The notes under the pieces are model-generated. The model ran no database searches. It saw only the letters and a program-made list of their open reading frames with translations, and was not told the origin of the DNA. Below, in pieces: positions 30,501 to 42,500 of a stretch of 64,000 nt of DNA (positions are counted from its first letter, which is position 1; every line of letters starts with the position of its first letter). Made by a program: the position numbers and the translations under genes. The DNA comes from Verrucomicrobiota bacterium (lineage in GTDB: Bacteria > Verrucomicrobiota > Kiritimatiellia > SS1-B-03-39 > UBA6053). The stretch is from assembly GCA_020831625.1 (NCBI GenBank), contig JAFIGD010000024.1, positions 1-64,000 on the forward strand. Reading direction: 5' to 3'.

Positions 30501-33500
30501 GGTAACGGGGTTCCCGAAATACAGCGCGGGGCCGCCCCCGCGGGCTTCATCCCCGGTGACCGTGGTCCAAAGATTTTCGATGTCCGCGTCAAGGTCCTCA
30601 ATGACCGCGTCTGAAGGATCAAGGGAAATGCTGTTGGCCGAGGTGAAGACACCGCCGACCGCGAGATCGGATCCGGTGAACCTGTGAACCGTGTTCCCGC
30701 TCCAGACCACGATTCCGTCCTGATGGTCCGCATCCGGATCGGTATCCCGGCCCGGATTCCGCCACAGACCGGCTCCGTCAATGTTTCCGCGCAGAATCCA
30801 GTCCGCCTGGGATTCCAGGGTGGTCTGATCTGTGCTGACGGAATAATCCGCTCCACTGATAATGTATACGCCGCCGTTCTCTCCGGTGATGACGATGGCG
30901 ATATCCATCACGCCGTCTCCGTTGAAGTCACCGGGCTGCAGGATCGAGGCGATCCGGTTCCCCGCCGGAGCAAGGAACGGAGCCGGAAGGGTCAGAAGCC
31001 GCCGTCCGCTGGTTTCGGGATTGATGGCGAAATTGGAGAAGTCGGTCACACCGGGCAGAATCAGCAGCATGGAGGTGCCGGCAGTCAGATTATCATTCAC
31101 GGCGGCGACATAGTCCCCCACCCCGTTGCCGGTGATATCGCCAAGGGAGATCGCGACCGGGCGGAAGGACGCCAGGATTTCATCTCCGTCAACCCCTTCA
31201 ATCAGCAAGGCGGTTTCGGAGTCGTCGCCGCCGACCAGCGTTGTCAGCCCCAACTCATCCGAGAAACGGATTTGGTACCGCCCCATTTCCGGCGCGCGAA
31301 CCAGATTGTTCTGGCCGCGGCTGAAGCCCAGTTCAGCGGCCGCGCTGCCTTCGACGTAGTTGATGGAATAGTTGAAATCGTAGCTCGCGGTGAGCGCGAG
31401 GTGGGCGCCAACCGCGCTGAAGAGAACCTCTACCGTGAACCGGTCGCCGAAGCCCTGGGCAATCAGCGCCGCTTCGAGATCCGCGGCCAGATCATTAATG
31501 CCGATATTGTTATCGGTCGCCGCTTTGGTCAGCGTGACATTCTTCGGAGTGCCCCCCTCCACGGAAATGGAGAAGGTGGCATCGGCGGAGAGGCGCCCGT
31601 TGCCGTTCACCGGATTCTCGGCCATCACCGTGTAAGACATCACGTTGGCGATCTTGAGGATGTAGTATTCCGGCACGCCGGCGAACTGTTCGACCGGCAC
31701 CGCCTGAATCACACTGCTGGCATCCAGATCCCGTGCCGCGTAGAGGGCCACATTGCTCCCGCCCTGCTTATGGAAGAGGTCAAAACGGTCCTGGGCGGCC
31801 TGATCATCAAAGATGATGTTGATCATGTCCAGCAGCAGCAGCGCGGACACCGAACCGGAGAACTGACGCAAGGCGGCGGGTGTGCGGATCAGATAGTAAT
31901 CGGCGCGGTCGCCCTCGTGGAAGGTCAGGCCGTCAATCACGCGGTTTTCCGGCAGGGAAATATCCGGCAGCAGGGCCGCGAATTCAGCGGTGTTGTTGGG
32001 GCCCACCACATTACCAACCCGGACAAGCTCATACCGGTCGAAGGGCGTGGTGGTGTTTCCGGCGATGAGGTCGTTGCCGGGACCGCCGTCGAGATAATCA
32101 TTTCCTTCTCCGCCGGCGATGAAATCGTCACCCGGTCCGCCGTAGATGAAGTCGTCGTACGCGCCGCCGAAAAGCATGTCGTTGCCGGGGCCGCCATAAA
32201 TATGCAGGCTGGTCAGAGATCCGCCGCCCTGTTCACGGGCGCCGCGTTTCACACCCCATTCATCGGTCTGGTTCAGGAAGGTGAACCCGGGGTCGCCGCG
32301 GAAAACGTCATCGCCGCGCTGCAGATCGATCACCATCTTCTGCACATCAAACGCCTGGAAGAAGTAATAATGCTGGACGTAAACCGGACGCGCCGGATCA
32401 GAGGCCTGCTCGCCCGCCGCAAATCCGAGCGTGTTTCCACCAATCACGGCGAGATCGTCGTCAATGGACAGGTTGGTGGTGAGGATCCGGAACCGGCCGT
32501 CCTGCACCCCGATGCCGATCAGATCGCTGAGATCAAAGACCGGACCGTCGGCGGCGCCCTGGCGGGCGTGGGCCAGCGCGCGCCGCACATCATCGGCCAG
32601 ATCCGAGGAGCTGTTATTCACGTTCGCCAGGTACAGGTTCTCTTCAAAGCCCAGCACGCTGAGGCCGCCGGCGGTAACCGCCTCCAGGGTGATGGTCGAG
32701 GTGGTGAGAATGTTCACCGGAACCAGCGCCAGGTGACCGTCCTCCGTTAAGGTGAAGGCGACCAGATTGTGGAAAAGGCTGTTGCGAATCCCTTCATTCA
32801 AGGCGGCGACAACATCCGCGTCGCTGGTGATCGTCGCAGTGTCAAAGTTGACGGTGATTGCGCCGACCTGACCCGGGCCGAAACTAATGTCAAACTCGAC
32901 AACACCGGAAACCTCTGTCCAGTCGAGTTCGTTCTCGGCCTCAATCCGTCCGTCGGTTTCGGCGGCGTCCACGAAAATATAGTATTCAACCCCGTCGAGC
33001 GAAATGACGAACTCGAGATCCCGTTCCAGGCGGCCGGCGAGCGGTGAGCCGGACTGGGCGGTCACCACGGAACCGGGCAATGTGGTCATCATGAATTCCT
33101 GGTTCGCGGTATCCCAGACCAGCGAAGTGAATTCCCAGCGCTTCAGGAGCGGGTTAAAGCGGATCGAAGCGAAGTCGGGCACTTCCCGACCGAGGTGATC
33201 GAGATCGCCGCCCAGGAAGAGAATCCGGTTTTCACCGCCGCCGCCCATGATGATGTCGTTGAAAGTGGGAATAAAGGTTTCATCGCTGCCGCTGAGCGTG
33301 GGCAGCGCGTCCGGCATGATCTGGAAGGTGTCGTTGCCGGTGCCGCCGAAGAGCAGGTCGGGCGCGCCGCGGTCGTATCCGCCGGAGATCACGTTGTTGC
33401 CCGCAGTTCCGAAGATCCAGTCTTCGCCGGCTCCGCCCTGCAGACGGTCGTTGCCGGGACCGCCGATGATCACGTCACGGCGGACCTGATTGGGACGGGT

Positions 33501-36500
33501 GGCCATATCCATCACCAACGCGTCACCGCCGGTGCCCAGATCAAATTCGATTTGATAAATCGTCGGGACCAGATTCGGTGAATCGATCCGCAACAGATAG
33601 GCCACGCCGACTTCCAGATCCTCAAGGCTGATTGAGCTGGTGGTCCGGCCGGAAAGATCCCGCTGAACGAAACCGGTTTCACCGATCGAGGTGTAAATCT
33701 CATACCGGCCGGTGGCTCCGTCCACCCCGGAAATGCGAAGGGTGTAATCCCCGGAGCGAAGCCCTTCCAGATTGAACGTCACAAAACGCTGCGTTTCCGT
33801 GAAGCCGAGGAAACGGTACTCATTCGCTTCATTGCGCAGCTCATTCCCGTCGGCATCCACAACTTTCTGACCGTCGGCGTCAAACAGCTCGAAGCGGAAA
33901 TTCGCAAAGCCGCCTTCGCCAAGGTCCTCGCTGAGGATACTGATCCGGTCGGTGCCCGTTCCGTCCTCTTCCATTGTGAAGCGGAACCAGTCCTCATCGG
34001 TGGCACTGTGAATGGTAAGGCCGAAGACCTTGGAATACTGTTCAATCAGAGCCAGGAAGAACGCCGAGTCCACTGAATTGTTTCCACCCTCCAGATCCGG
34101 AAGGTCCAGATTGATGGCCTCAGGTCCTTCAGCCTCATCGAAGGGATCGACCCCGCCGGCGCGGAAGATGGCCATTCCCAGACCGTCCAGAGGAGAGGCG
34201 CTTGTCAGGGTGATTTTGGCTCCGTCCGCAGGCGGATTGGCGAGCGTGAAGCTGTACCAGTCGACATCATCCGCATTGTCGATAGTCAGGCCGGTGATAA
34301 TCAGGTTGTTGGAGATCAGCAGACTGGAAAGCGCGGTTTGGTTATCAAAGAGGTGCAGTTCGCTGCGGGCGGTGCCGCCGCTCACCCGGGCCACCAGCGA
34401 GGCGCGGGCTCCGCCCAGCAGCGTCACAATGCGCAGACGGCCGTTGAGCACCTCGGCGCGAACCTGTCCGGAGAGTTCGGCCGCCTCGATCGCCGCCTGA
34501 ACATTCGCGGCCAGATCGGCCGCAGTCTGATTGTTCAGGGTGTCGGCCGCCACAACCCGGATCGTGCGGAACGGGGTGCCGTTGATGCTGAGATCAAAGA
34601 CCGCGTCCGCAGTCAGCCGGCCGTCCTCGGGCAACAATCCGGCGGAGAACGCCGCAGTCTGATCCTGAGTGAAGCCGATCAGAGACGCGATCCCGCCGGA
34701 GAGGATGCCCAGATCAAGCACCTCATCGGACTTCACGGGTATAATGTGCACAAAGTTTCCGACCAGCGCGAAAGTAATCCACTCGGAAAGATCAAACCCG
34801 GTGTCATCTTCGAGCGTGGCCAGCTTCAATGCGTCGTTCAGATCCTTGATCAGTTCCGAACGGGTCAGGTTGCCGGACACGGAGGCAACCGGAACCAGAT
34901 AACGCACACCGTTCAGATCCAGCGTGAGGGCCCCTTCACCGGGGTTCATATTCGCAAGGGCGGCGTTGGCCTTGAGGGTGGCCGGAGAGTCCTGACTCGA
35001 AAGCGCCGCCTGGCCGATGAAGGCTCCGTTGCTGAATCCAAGCTCGGGCAGCGTGGCCTGCGAATTCCCGACACTGTAGATTTCCAGAGAAACCACATCA
35101 CTGCCGGGTGTCGGTCCGATGGCCAGACGGCCGCCCAGCTGGATCGCCACCAGGCGCTGAGACAATCCGGCATTCGCGAGCGCGTTGTTCAGAATATTGA
35201 GCAAATCGCCAATCTCGGCGTTGCTTCCGGAGCCGGGAAGCGACAGCCGGACCGGGGCCATGCCGTTGACCCGGAGTTCAAAGGAAGGCGCGGCACCGGC
35301 TTCGGCCGGAGTGAGACGGAAGTTGACCGCGGCGGGCTCCTCTTCCGCCACCAGCCAGGCCCGGCCGAAGGAGTAGGCCGACTCCGGCGTGTCGTTGCGG
35401 CCGCCCTGCTCAGTGCGGTCGGGAAGAATGGCGTTGCCGGACATGGTGTTGACAATGTTGTCACCGCTGCCCACATCCGTCCAGACCGAGACCTGAACCG
35501 TCGGTCCGATGTTGATGATGTCATTGCCGCCAAGGGCATCAATGATGATCACCAGGAAATCATCCTCGGCGGGCAGAACGCCGGCGGGCAGGTCTCCGTA
35601 AATGGCGTTACCATTGCCGTCAGTGGCGTTGAAGCTGAGCTTGACCTGGGCGTCAAAGGTGAAATTGCCGTTGTTGTTGGTCAGCCGGGTGATGATGTGG
35701 CGGCCGCCGAGCACGCCGGGCTCGGTCACGTAATCCACCGAAATCACATCATCGGCGTTGGTGCCGCGATAGTACCAGACTTTATCACTTTCCTTGGCAT
35801 ACTGCTTCCAGTCATCCCCGGCCAGACCGCCGTCCATGGACTCCATGTTGCTGCCGTCCGCGCGCCAGATCGTGTTGTTGCCGCCGGCGCCGTACAGGAA
35901 GTCCAGCCCGGTGCCGCCGTAGAGGTTGTCATCAAAATCATTGCCGAGCACGCGGTTCAATCCCGTGTCCTCCAGAACATACCGGCTGCTGTCACCACCG
36001 TCACTGTCAAACAGTTCTCCGGTTTCCTTATCCACAAAGACCCCGAACTGGGAGAGGAACGTCAGCGAGTTTGTCAGCGCCTGAACCATCAGGCGGTTGC
36101 CGGAGTTGCTGAACCGGATGTATTGTTCAAGACGAAGGGCTTGATTTTCCAGCTCCACATTGGCCAGGGCCGCGTTCAGAAGCGCGACGAGATCATCCAC
36201 GGTGGTCTGGCTGTTTGTGTCGGCGGCGCGAATCACGATCTCATGCGCGGTGCCGCCGTTCAGACGGATCGTGAACATCGCGTCGGCGCTCAGCGCACCC
36301 ACCACACCGTTGGCGTTGGAGGTGAGAACCTGATCCGTGCTCAGGGAGCCCCGGCCGGTCATCTGCGTTGCCAGTTTCAACTCCGTGTTGGCGGAGTTGC
36401 CGATACCGGTGTTGATCTGCAGCAGTGTTCCTTTGGTCTGGAGCACAACCCGGTTTCCGTCACGAACCGCCTCTACCACCATGCCGAGGTTTGCCCAGGT

Positions 36501-39500
36501 GCCGTCACGGAATTTTGCCGTGGAAATCGCATCGTTGATGTCCTGAATCAACATATCCAGGGTGAGATTGGCGCGGGTGCGGGTAAACGGCACATGAATA
36601 TCCACCGGACGGCCCTCCTCGCCAACGATCAGCGTGAAGTACATGTCATTGCTCAGATTCCCGGTCACCGGCGCGTCATCACGTCCCACGATCCGCAGCA
36701 CATCCGTGCGGTCCACCACCTGCAGACGGTCCAGCCGGCTGCGCAGCATAAGCTCGGTGTTCCCGTTCACCGCGGCAAACTCCATGAAATGATCCAGACG
36801 GGCAAACTGTCCGTCGGATGTGCTGATCTGGGCCAGCGCATCATTGAGCAGCCGGGCCAGATCGCGAACCGTCATGGATTCCGATAAAAGGGATGTGTCC
36901 AAACGAAGCGCCGGAAGTGTGAAGGTTGCGGAATTGAAAATGACGTTCAACCGGAGTTCCGCCGGAAGGGTCTGAGTGGCATCCTCTCCGAAATAGCGGT
37001 TGAATTGAGGCGCGCCGAAGTTGATCTCGCCCCATCCGTTTTCCCCGGCGGAATCGCCGAGGATGAGATCACTGGCGCCTTCACTCACCGCGCCCACCCG
37101 GAGTTCCGTGCCGGTTGTGGCAAAGGTGATCCGGTTGCCTTCACGGCCGACCGTTACGGCGGAACTCAGATCCACCCGGCGGCCGTCCGCAAGACGTCCC
37201 TGCTTCAGCGCGTCACGGATCACCTGCAGGAGCTGCGCGATGGTTTCATTCTCCATGGTGTCTTCCGCGCGGACGATCACTTCCACCGGAGCCGCGTTCA
37301 CGCCGATCAGGAGAGCGAACCGGGCGTCATTCTGCAGACGGCCGTTCAGCGGAAGATCCGATGTGCCCACCAGACGGACCGTGTCCGCACCGGAAACAAA
37401 GTTCGTCACCGTCAGCGCGCCGACCGGCAAATGCAGTTCCGAGGGAGTGGGCAGAATCAGAAGGGACTCGCCGTCCACAAAATGCAACTGGGACCGGGAC
37501 GGATCGTTGGGACCGCCGCGGTTCGGGTTGTCGGACCAGGTGAAGAGGAAGTTTTCGCCCTTTCCGCCGATGATATCGTCATTGCCCTGGCCGCCGTAAA
37601 TGATGTTCACATCCCCGGGAGAACCCTCGGCGGGTCCGTCGCCCCAGAGCTGGTCATCGCCGCCGAATCCGAAAATCGTGTCTGATCCGAAACCTCCGAA
37701 AATCTGATCGCGGCCGTTGGAGCCGAAGAGAATGTCGTTGCCGGGCCCGCCGTCAATCACACTGACCCAGTCGCGGCTGCGTTCCGTAAGTCCGGAAACA
37801 TCCAGCGCGTTGCGGCCGGGCGCGAACCCGAGAATGTCATCGCCCCCCAGACCGCTGATGCGGAACTGCTCCACCAGAGGACGGCCGTCCTCATCGCGCC
37901 AGGTCGAGAGAATGGTTCTGCGGGGGGGGCTTCCAGGCGGGGCCAGATCATGTCGCACAAATTCAATCGGCAATGAATCCGGATCGTCCCAGTTCTTCAA
38001 CAGATCCATCGGATCAACCAAACTCATGTCCACACCCGTCTTGGGACGCCACAACGCGATATCCACCACCATCTGCCCCACACCGATCTGGTTGTTCTGG
38101 AAACCAAGATCCTCAAGACCGATGTCATCCCCGCTCACAGCGGAAAGATCCGTCAGGGAGAGTTCCGCATATTCGCCGAAGCCGCGGGTCAGGAACGCGA
38201 TGGTCTGACCGCGTACAATCGCCTCAACTCTGCCGGCCAGGGCTTCACTTTCCGCGAGCACTTCATTGTTGATGAAATCGACCAGCTCAAAGAGCGTGCC
38301 TTCGTGCTCAATCTCCAGAAGATCGGTGTACAGCGGTTCGTCCTCGCTGTAGCGGAGGGAGATCCGGAAGGACTGGTTGAAGTTGAAGATCGGATTCAGT
38401 CCGGGGCGGGCGTTGGAACTCAACAGCGCGGTTTCACCGGAAATGATGATGAAGTCGTTAAAGTCCGTGCCTTCGATCAACAGAATGTCGGTGGCGTTGT
38501 CGTTCACCACATCGTTACGGAAGGCGTTTCCGAAGAAACCGTCAATGACGTTTCCAAAGACCTGATAGTAGGGCTTCACATCAAGAACCAGGATATCGAT
38601 GCCGGCGCCGCCGTAAAGCGTGTCGAGTCCGTCGCCGCCCTCAAGCCAGTCGCTGCCGCCGCCACCCCAGAGAACATCATCGCCGCCGCCGCCGTGCAGC
38701 ACATCGTCTCCGGGTCCGCCCACGAGCAAATTCGGTCCGCCCACCGAGAAGGGACCCTCTCCGGGACCGCCTTCATTCGGGGCATAATTTGGACCGATCA
38801 GGAAGGCGCCGCCCAGGAAGTTGTTTCCGCCGGTTCCGAAGAGACGGTCCATGCGGATATTTCCGTAAATAAAGTCGTTGCCGGTGCCGCCGCGGAGTTC
38901 ACTGCCGTAAAACTGCCACTGGTCCTCGTGGGTGGTCGGAGCCCAGGCGTACAGAATATTGCTTCCTCCGACGCCGTAGACACGCTGGCCGAGCTGACTG
39001 GATTCGCCGTCGCCGTGGTCGGAGAATTCCACCTCATCCGGACCCCGATAGTAGGCATAGCTGTGGAACGGCGCGTTCGGCGTGTTGACCAAAGCCTCTT
39101 GCACGTCCACCGCATTGGTCACACCAACTTCAACACCGACCCACATCCGTTTAAGATCCCGGTCGAAGTCGACGCTGACACCCTGGCCGTCCGCACCCCG
39201 GTCGTAGATATAAATTGTCCAGTCATACAGCGTCGGATCAGCGGACAGCGAGCGGAACTCGATGTCGTTGTTGCCGCCATCGAACCTGAACCAGCTGTAA
39301 GCGTAATTGATTCCGGGGTTCTGGCCTTTCGCGGAGGTGACCTGACGGATCGCGTTGAAGGTTTCGCCGAAAAGCTCCAACGACACGATGGCATCCGTAT
39401 CAAAGGTCAACACATCGCTGGCGCCGCCGTCCGGGAAGATCCGGTCATCGCCCATGCCGCCGTAAATCTGATCGCGGCCGGTATAGAATCCGCGGAAGAT

Positions 39501-42500
39501 AAAGTATTCAAACGGATCGGCCGGCGTGCCGGGTTCCCCGACACGCATCCAGGGATTGACAGAATCATAGCTGCCGACAAAGGGGAAGTCGCCCTGAATC
39601 ACACTGCCGTTGTCGCCGGAGCGGATCACATCGTCCCCGCCGCCGCCGGTGACAATGTTGGTGCCGGCCCCGGTGTCGATGTAGTCATTGCCGGGTCCAC
39701 CGTCGAGGTCGGAGTTTCCGCCGCCGCCGAAGAGGATATCATTTCCGTATCCGCCGCGCAGCACGTTATTGCCATCCAGCACGGTGCCTTCTATCCGCTG
39801 GCCGTTCAGAATTTTGGCGGTGATCAGCGGAGGATTGTACCCGGTGGGATACTGGTCCTCATTCACGGCCCAATTGGGCGGCAGCTCAAATTTATCTTCA
39901 ATCGTCTCACCTTCCAGCACCCGGAAGTGTGTCCAGTGGATCTGCTCGAGGCCGCCCCAGAGAATGTCATCACCGCCGTCGCCCCACAGATGATCGTTTC
40001 CGGGCCCGCCCACCAGCAGGTCGTCGCCGGGTCCGCCCATGAGAATATCATCGCCGGGTCCGCCGTAAATCAAATCGTGTCCGCCGGAACCGGGATGGGT
40101 CGACCGCACGTTCTCCACAATGATCTGACCGTTGATCGGACGCACCTGACCGTTGTCGCCGAGGATCACATCGTTTCCGGGTCCGCCGTCGAGCACGTCA
40201 TTGCCCGCGCCGCCAAAGATGATGTTGTTTCCGGAATTGCCGACACCCCAGTTGACCACGTCATCACCGCCCCAGTCCTGCCAGTAAACCACACCGTCGG
40301 CTTCGGGCATGCCCGCCACCAGCGCGTCCTTGAACAGTCCGGTCAGTTCTCCGTATCCCACGTAGGCCCGTGTCTCCAGTTCCAGAGTATATTCACGGGT
40401 GGTCAGGAAGGTCACCTCGCCGTTCAGCGTCCGCTGCACATATCCGCTGTCACCGAAGATGATGTCGTCATACCAGGGCAGATTCGGATCCGCGGGAGAA
40501 CTGTAAATGATGTTTCCGCCCACCCCGAAGCCGCCTTCGCGGGTCACATATCCGTTTGCATCAACCGTGACCGTACGGCCCTCCAGAAGCGCCGGCGCGC
40601 TCTGGATGCCGTTCGCGCCGCCGATGATAATGTCGCGGCCTTCTCCACCGAAGATAGTGTTCTCGCCTCCGAACTGAGGATAGAGCGAGAAGATGTCATT
40701 GTCGCGGGCGCTTTCGCGGTAGAACACCACCGCGCCGTGATCACCGAAGATGATGTCGTCGCCCGCACCGCCGTCAATCCAGGAGTTTCCGGTGCCGCCG
40801 ATGATCACATCATTGCCGCTGCCGCCGTGAATCACATTGTCGCCGCTCTCAATATCAGGGAACACGGAATGGACCATGGAGAGCTTGTTAAAGCGGTTGC
40901 GCTCGAAGAACAGCATGTCGCCGCCAATCACATTATTTCCGGAACCGACTGTGATGGTGTCGCTGCCCGGTCCGCCGGAGATCAGATTGTTTCCGGTGCC
41001 GCCTTCAATAAAGTCATTCCCGCCGTGTTCCGGATCCGTCGCGATCGCGTTCACAAACAGCAAACGCTGATTGGGGACTGACGTGTCCTGAATCACATTC
41101 CGGTAGGTGGTGAAATCGATAAAGGCCCAGTCACCGAAAATAAGATCCCGGCCGTTGTCCTGCTCCCCGCCGCGGATGTGATCATCGCCGTGTCCGCCGA
41201 TAATGATCTCATTGCCCATGTTGCCGAAGAGATCAATCTTGTCATGTCCACCGTATTCCGGATCTTTGGAACGGATGTTCAGAATATTCTCATTGCTGTC
41301 GCGTTCAATGTAGGCCCCGTCGCCCAGCAGAATATCATCGCCGCGTCCGCCGCTGATGATGTCGCCGCCGCGGTGCAGAAGCGCGTCACCCTGGGTGTTT
41401 CCGGCCGGAGCCGCCGGAAGATCCATGCCCACCCAGTTCGGAACCGTTAGGGTTAAGACATTCCCGTTGACCGCAGAGATCTCAAACAGGCCCTCAACCG
41501 CGGCACCGCTCTTGAAGTCGATCCACACCACACGGCCCACCGTCATACCGTGGCCGGGGGCTGTAAAGGTGAGCACACCCTCTTCCACCTTGTAGGTGCC
41601 GTTCAGGGAGGTGGTGGTATAGTGATCGGAACCGCCGCTGCCGCCGATGATGATGTCATTGGCCGGACCGCCGATGAGCACATCGCTGCCGCCCCACTGC
41701 GGATGGGTGGTCCAGATATCGTTCGCCTGACTGGAGCCGTCGGCGAACACCACCACCGCGTTGTCACCGATGATCAGATTCGGAACGCTTTCCCAGCCGC
41801 CGTGAATGATGTCGTCACCGGTGCCGCCGATCAAAATATCGCTGCCCCGGCTGGCGGTGGGCCGCAGGCCTTCCGCCACGTTAATCCGGTCATTGCTTCC
41901 CCACTCCGGATCAATTGTCTCAATACGGAGCACCTCGCGGGCCGCATTGCGGGTGATCCGGGCGTTGGCGCCGATCACGATATCATTGCCGCGGTCCCCG
42001 TTGAGAATATTCCCCAAATTCTGCGTGTTCGGGGTGTTGAAATTGTGCATCGCGCCGCCGATGATGATGTCATCACCGTCTCCGCCGTGGATTTCGTCCT
42101 GGCCGCCGAATTCCGGATTCGTGGACCAGATGTCCCAGGCGTGCGGGGAACCGTCGGCAAAGACCGCCACCCCGTTGTCCCCCAGCAGAACATCCCGGCC
42201 GGAGCCGCCATAAATCTTGTCATCCCCGGCGCCGCCGAACACATAATTCTCACCGGAGGGCCCGGCATGAAGGATGTCATTCCCGGCATAGACATCATTT
42301 TCCTCGCTGATCATTCTCAGAATCTGCAGGGAGGCGTTCCGCGTGAACCGTCCGTTGTCGCCCAGAATCCGGTCGTTGCCGCTGCCGCCGTGGACCGTAT
42401 CCCCGCCGCCGCCGGCCAGCACCAGGTTGTTACCATTTCCAGTGCGGATCGTGTCCCCGCCAAACGCGCTGTGGTAATGGGTGAAGATATCGAAAACGTT

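Noticed and set aside
36040-37440. Flagellin or hook-associated protein domains
   Set aside because: Only the strand plus D-L-x-x-x-I-N pattern is similar; no flagellin core helices are present and the context is RTX/PPC.
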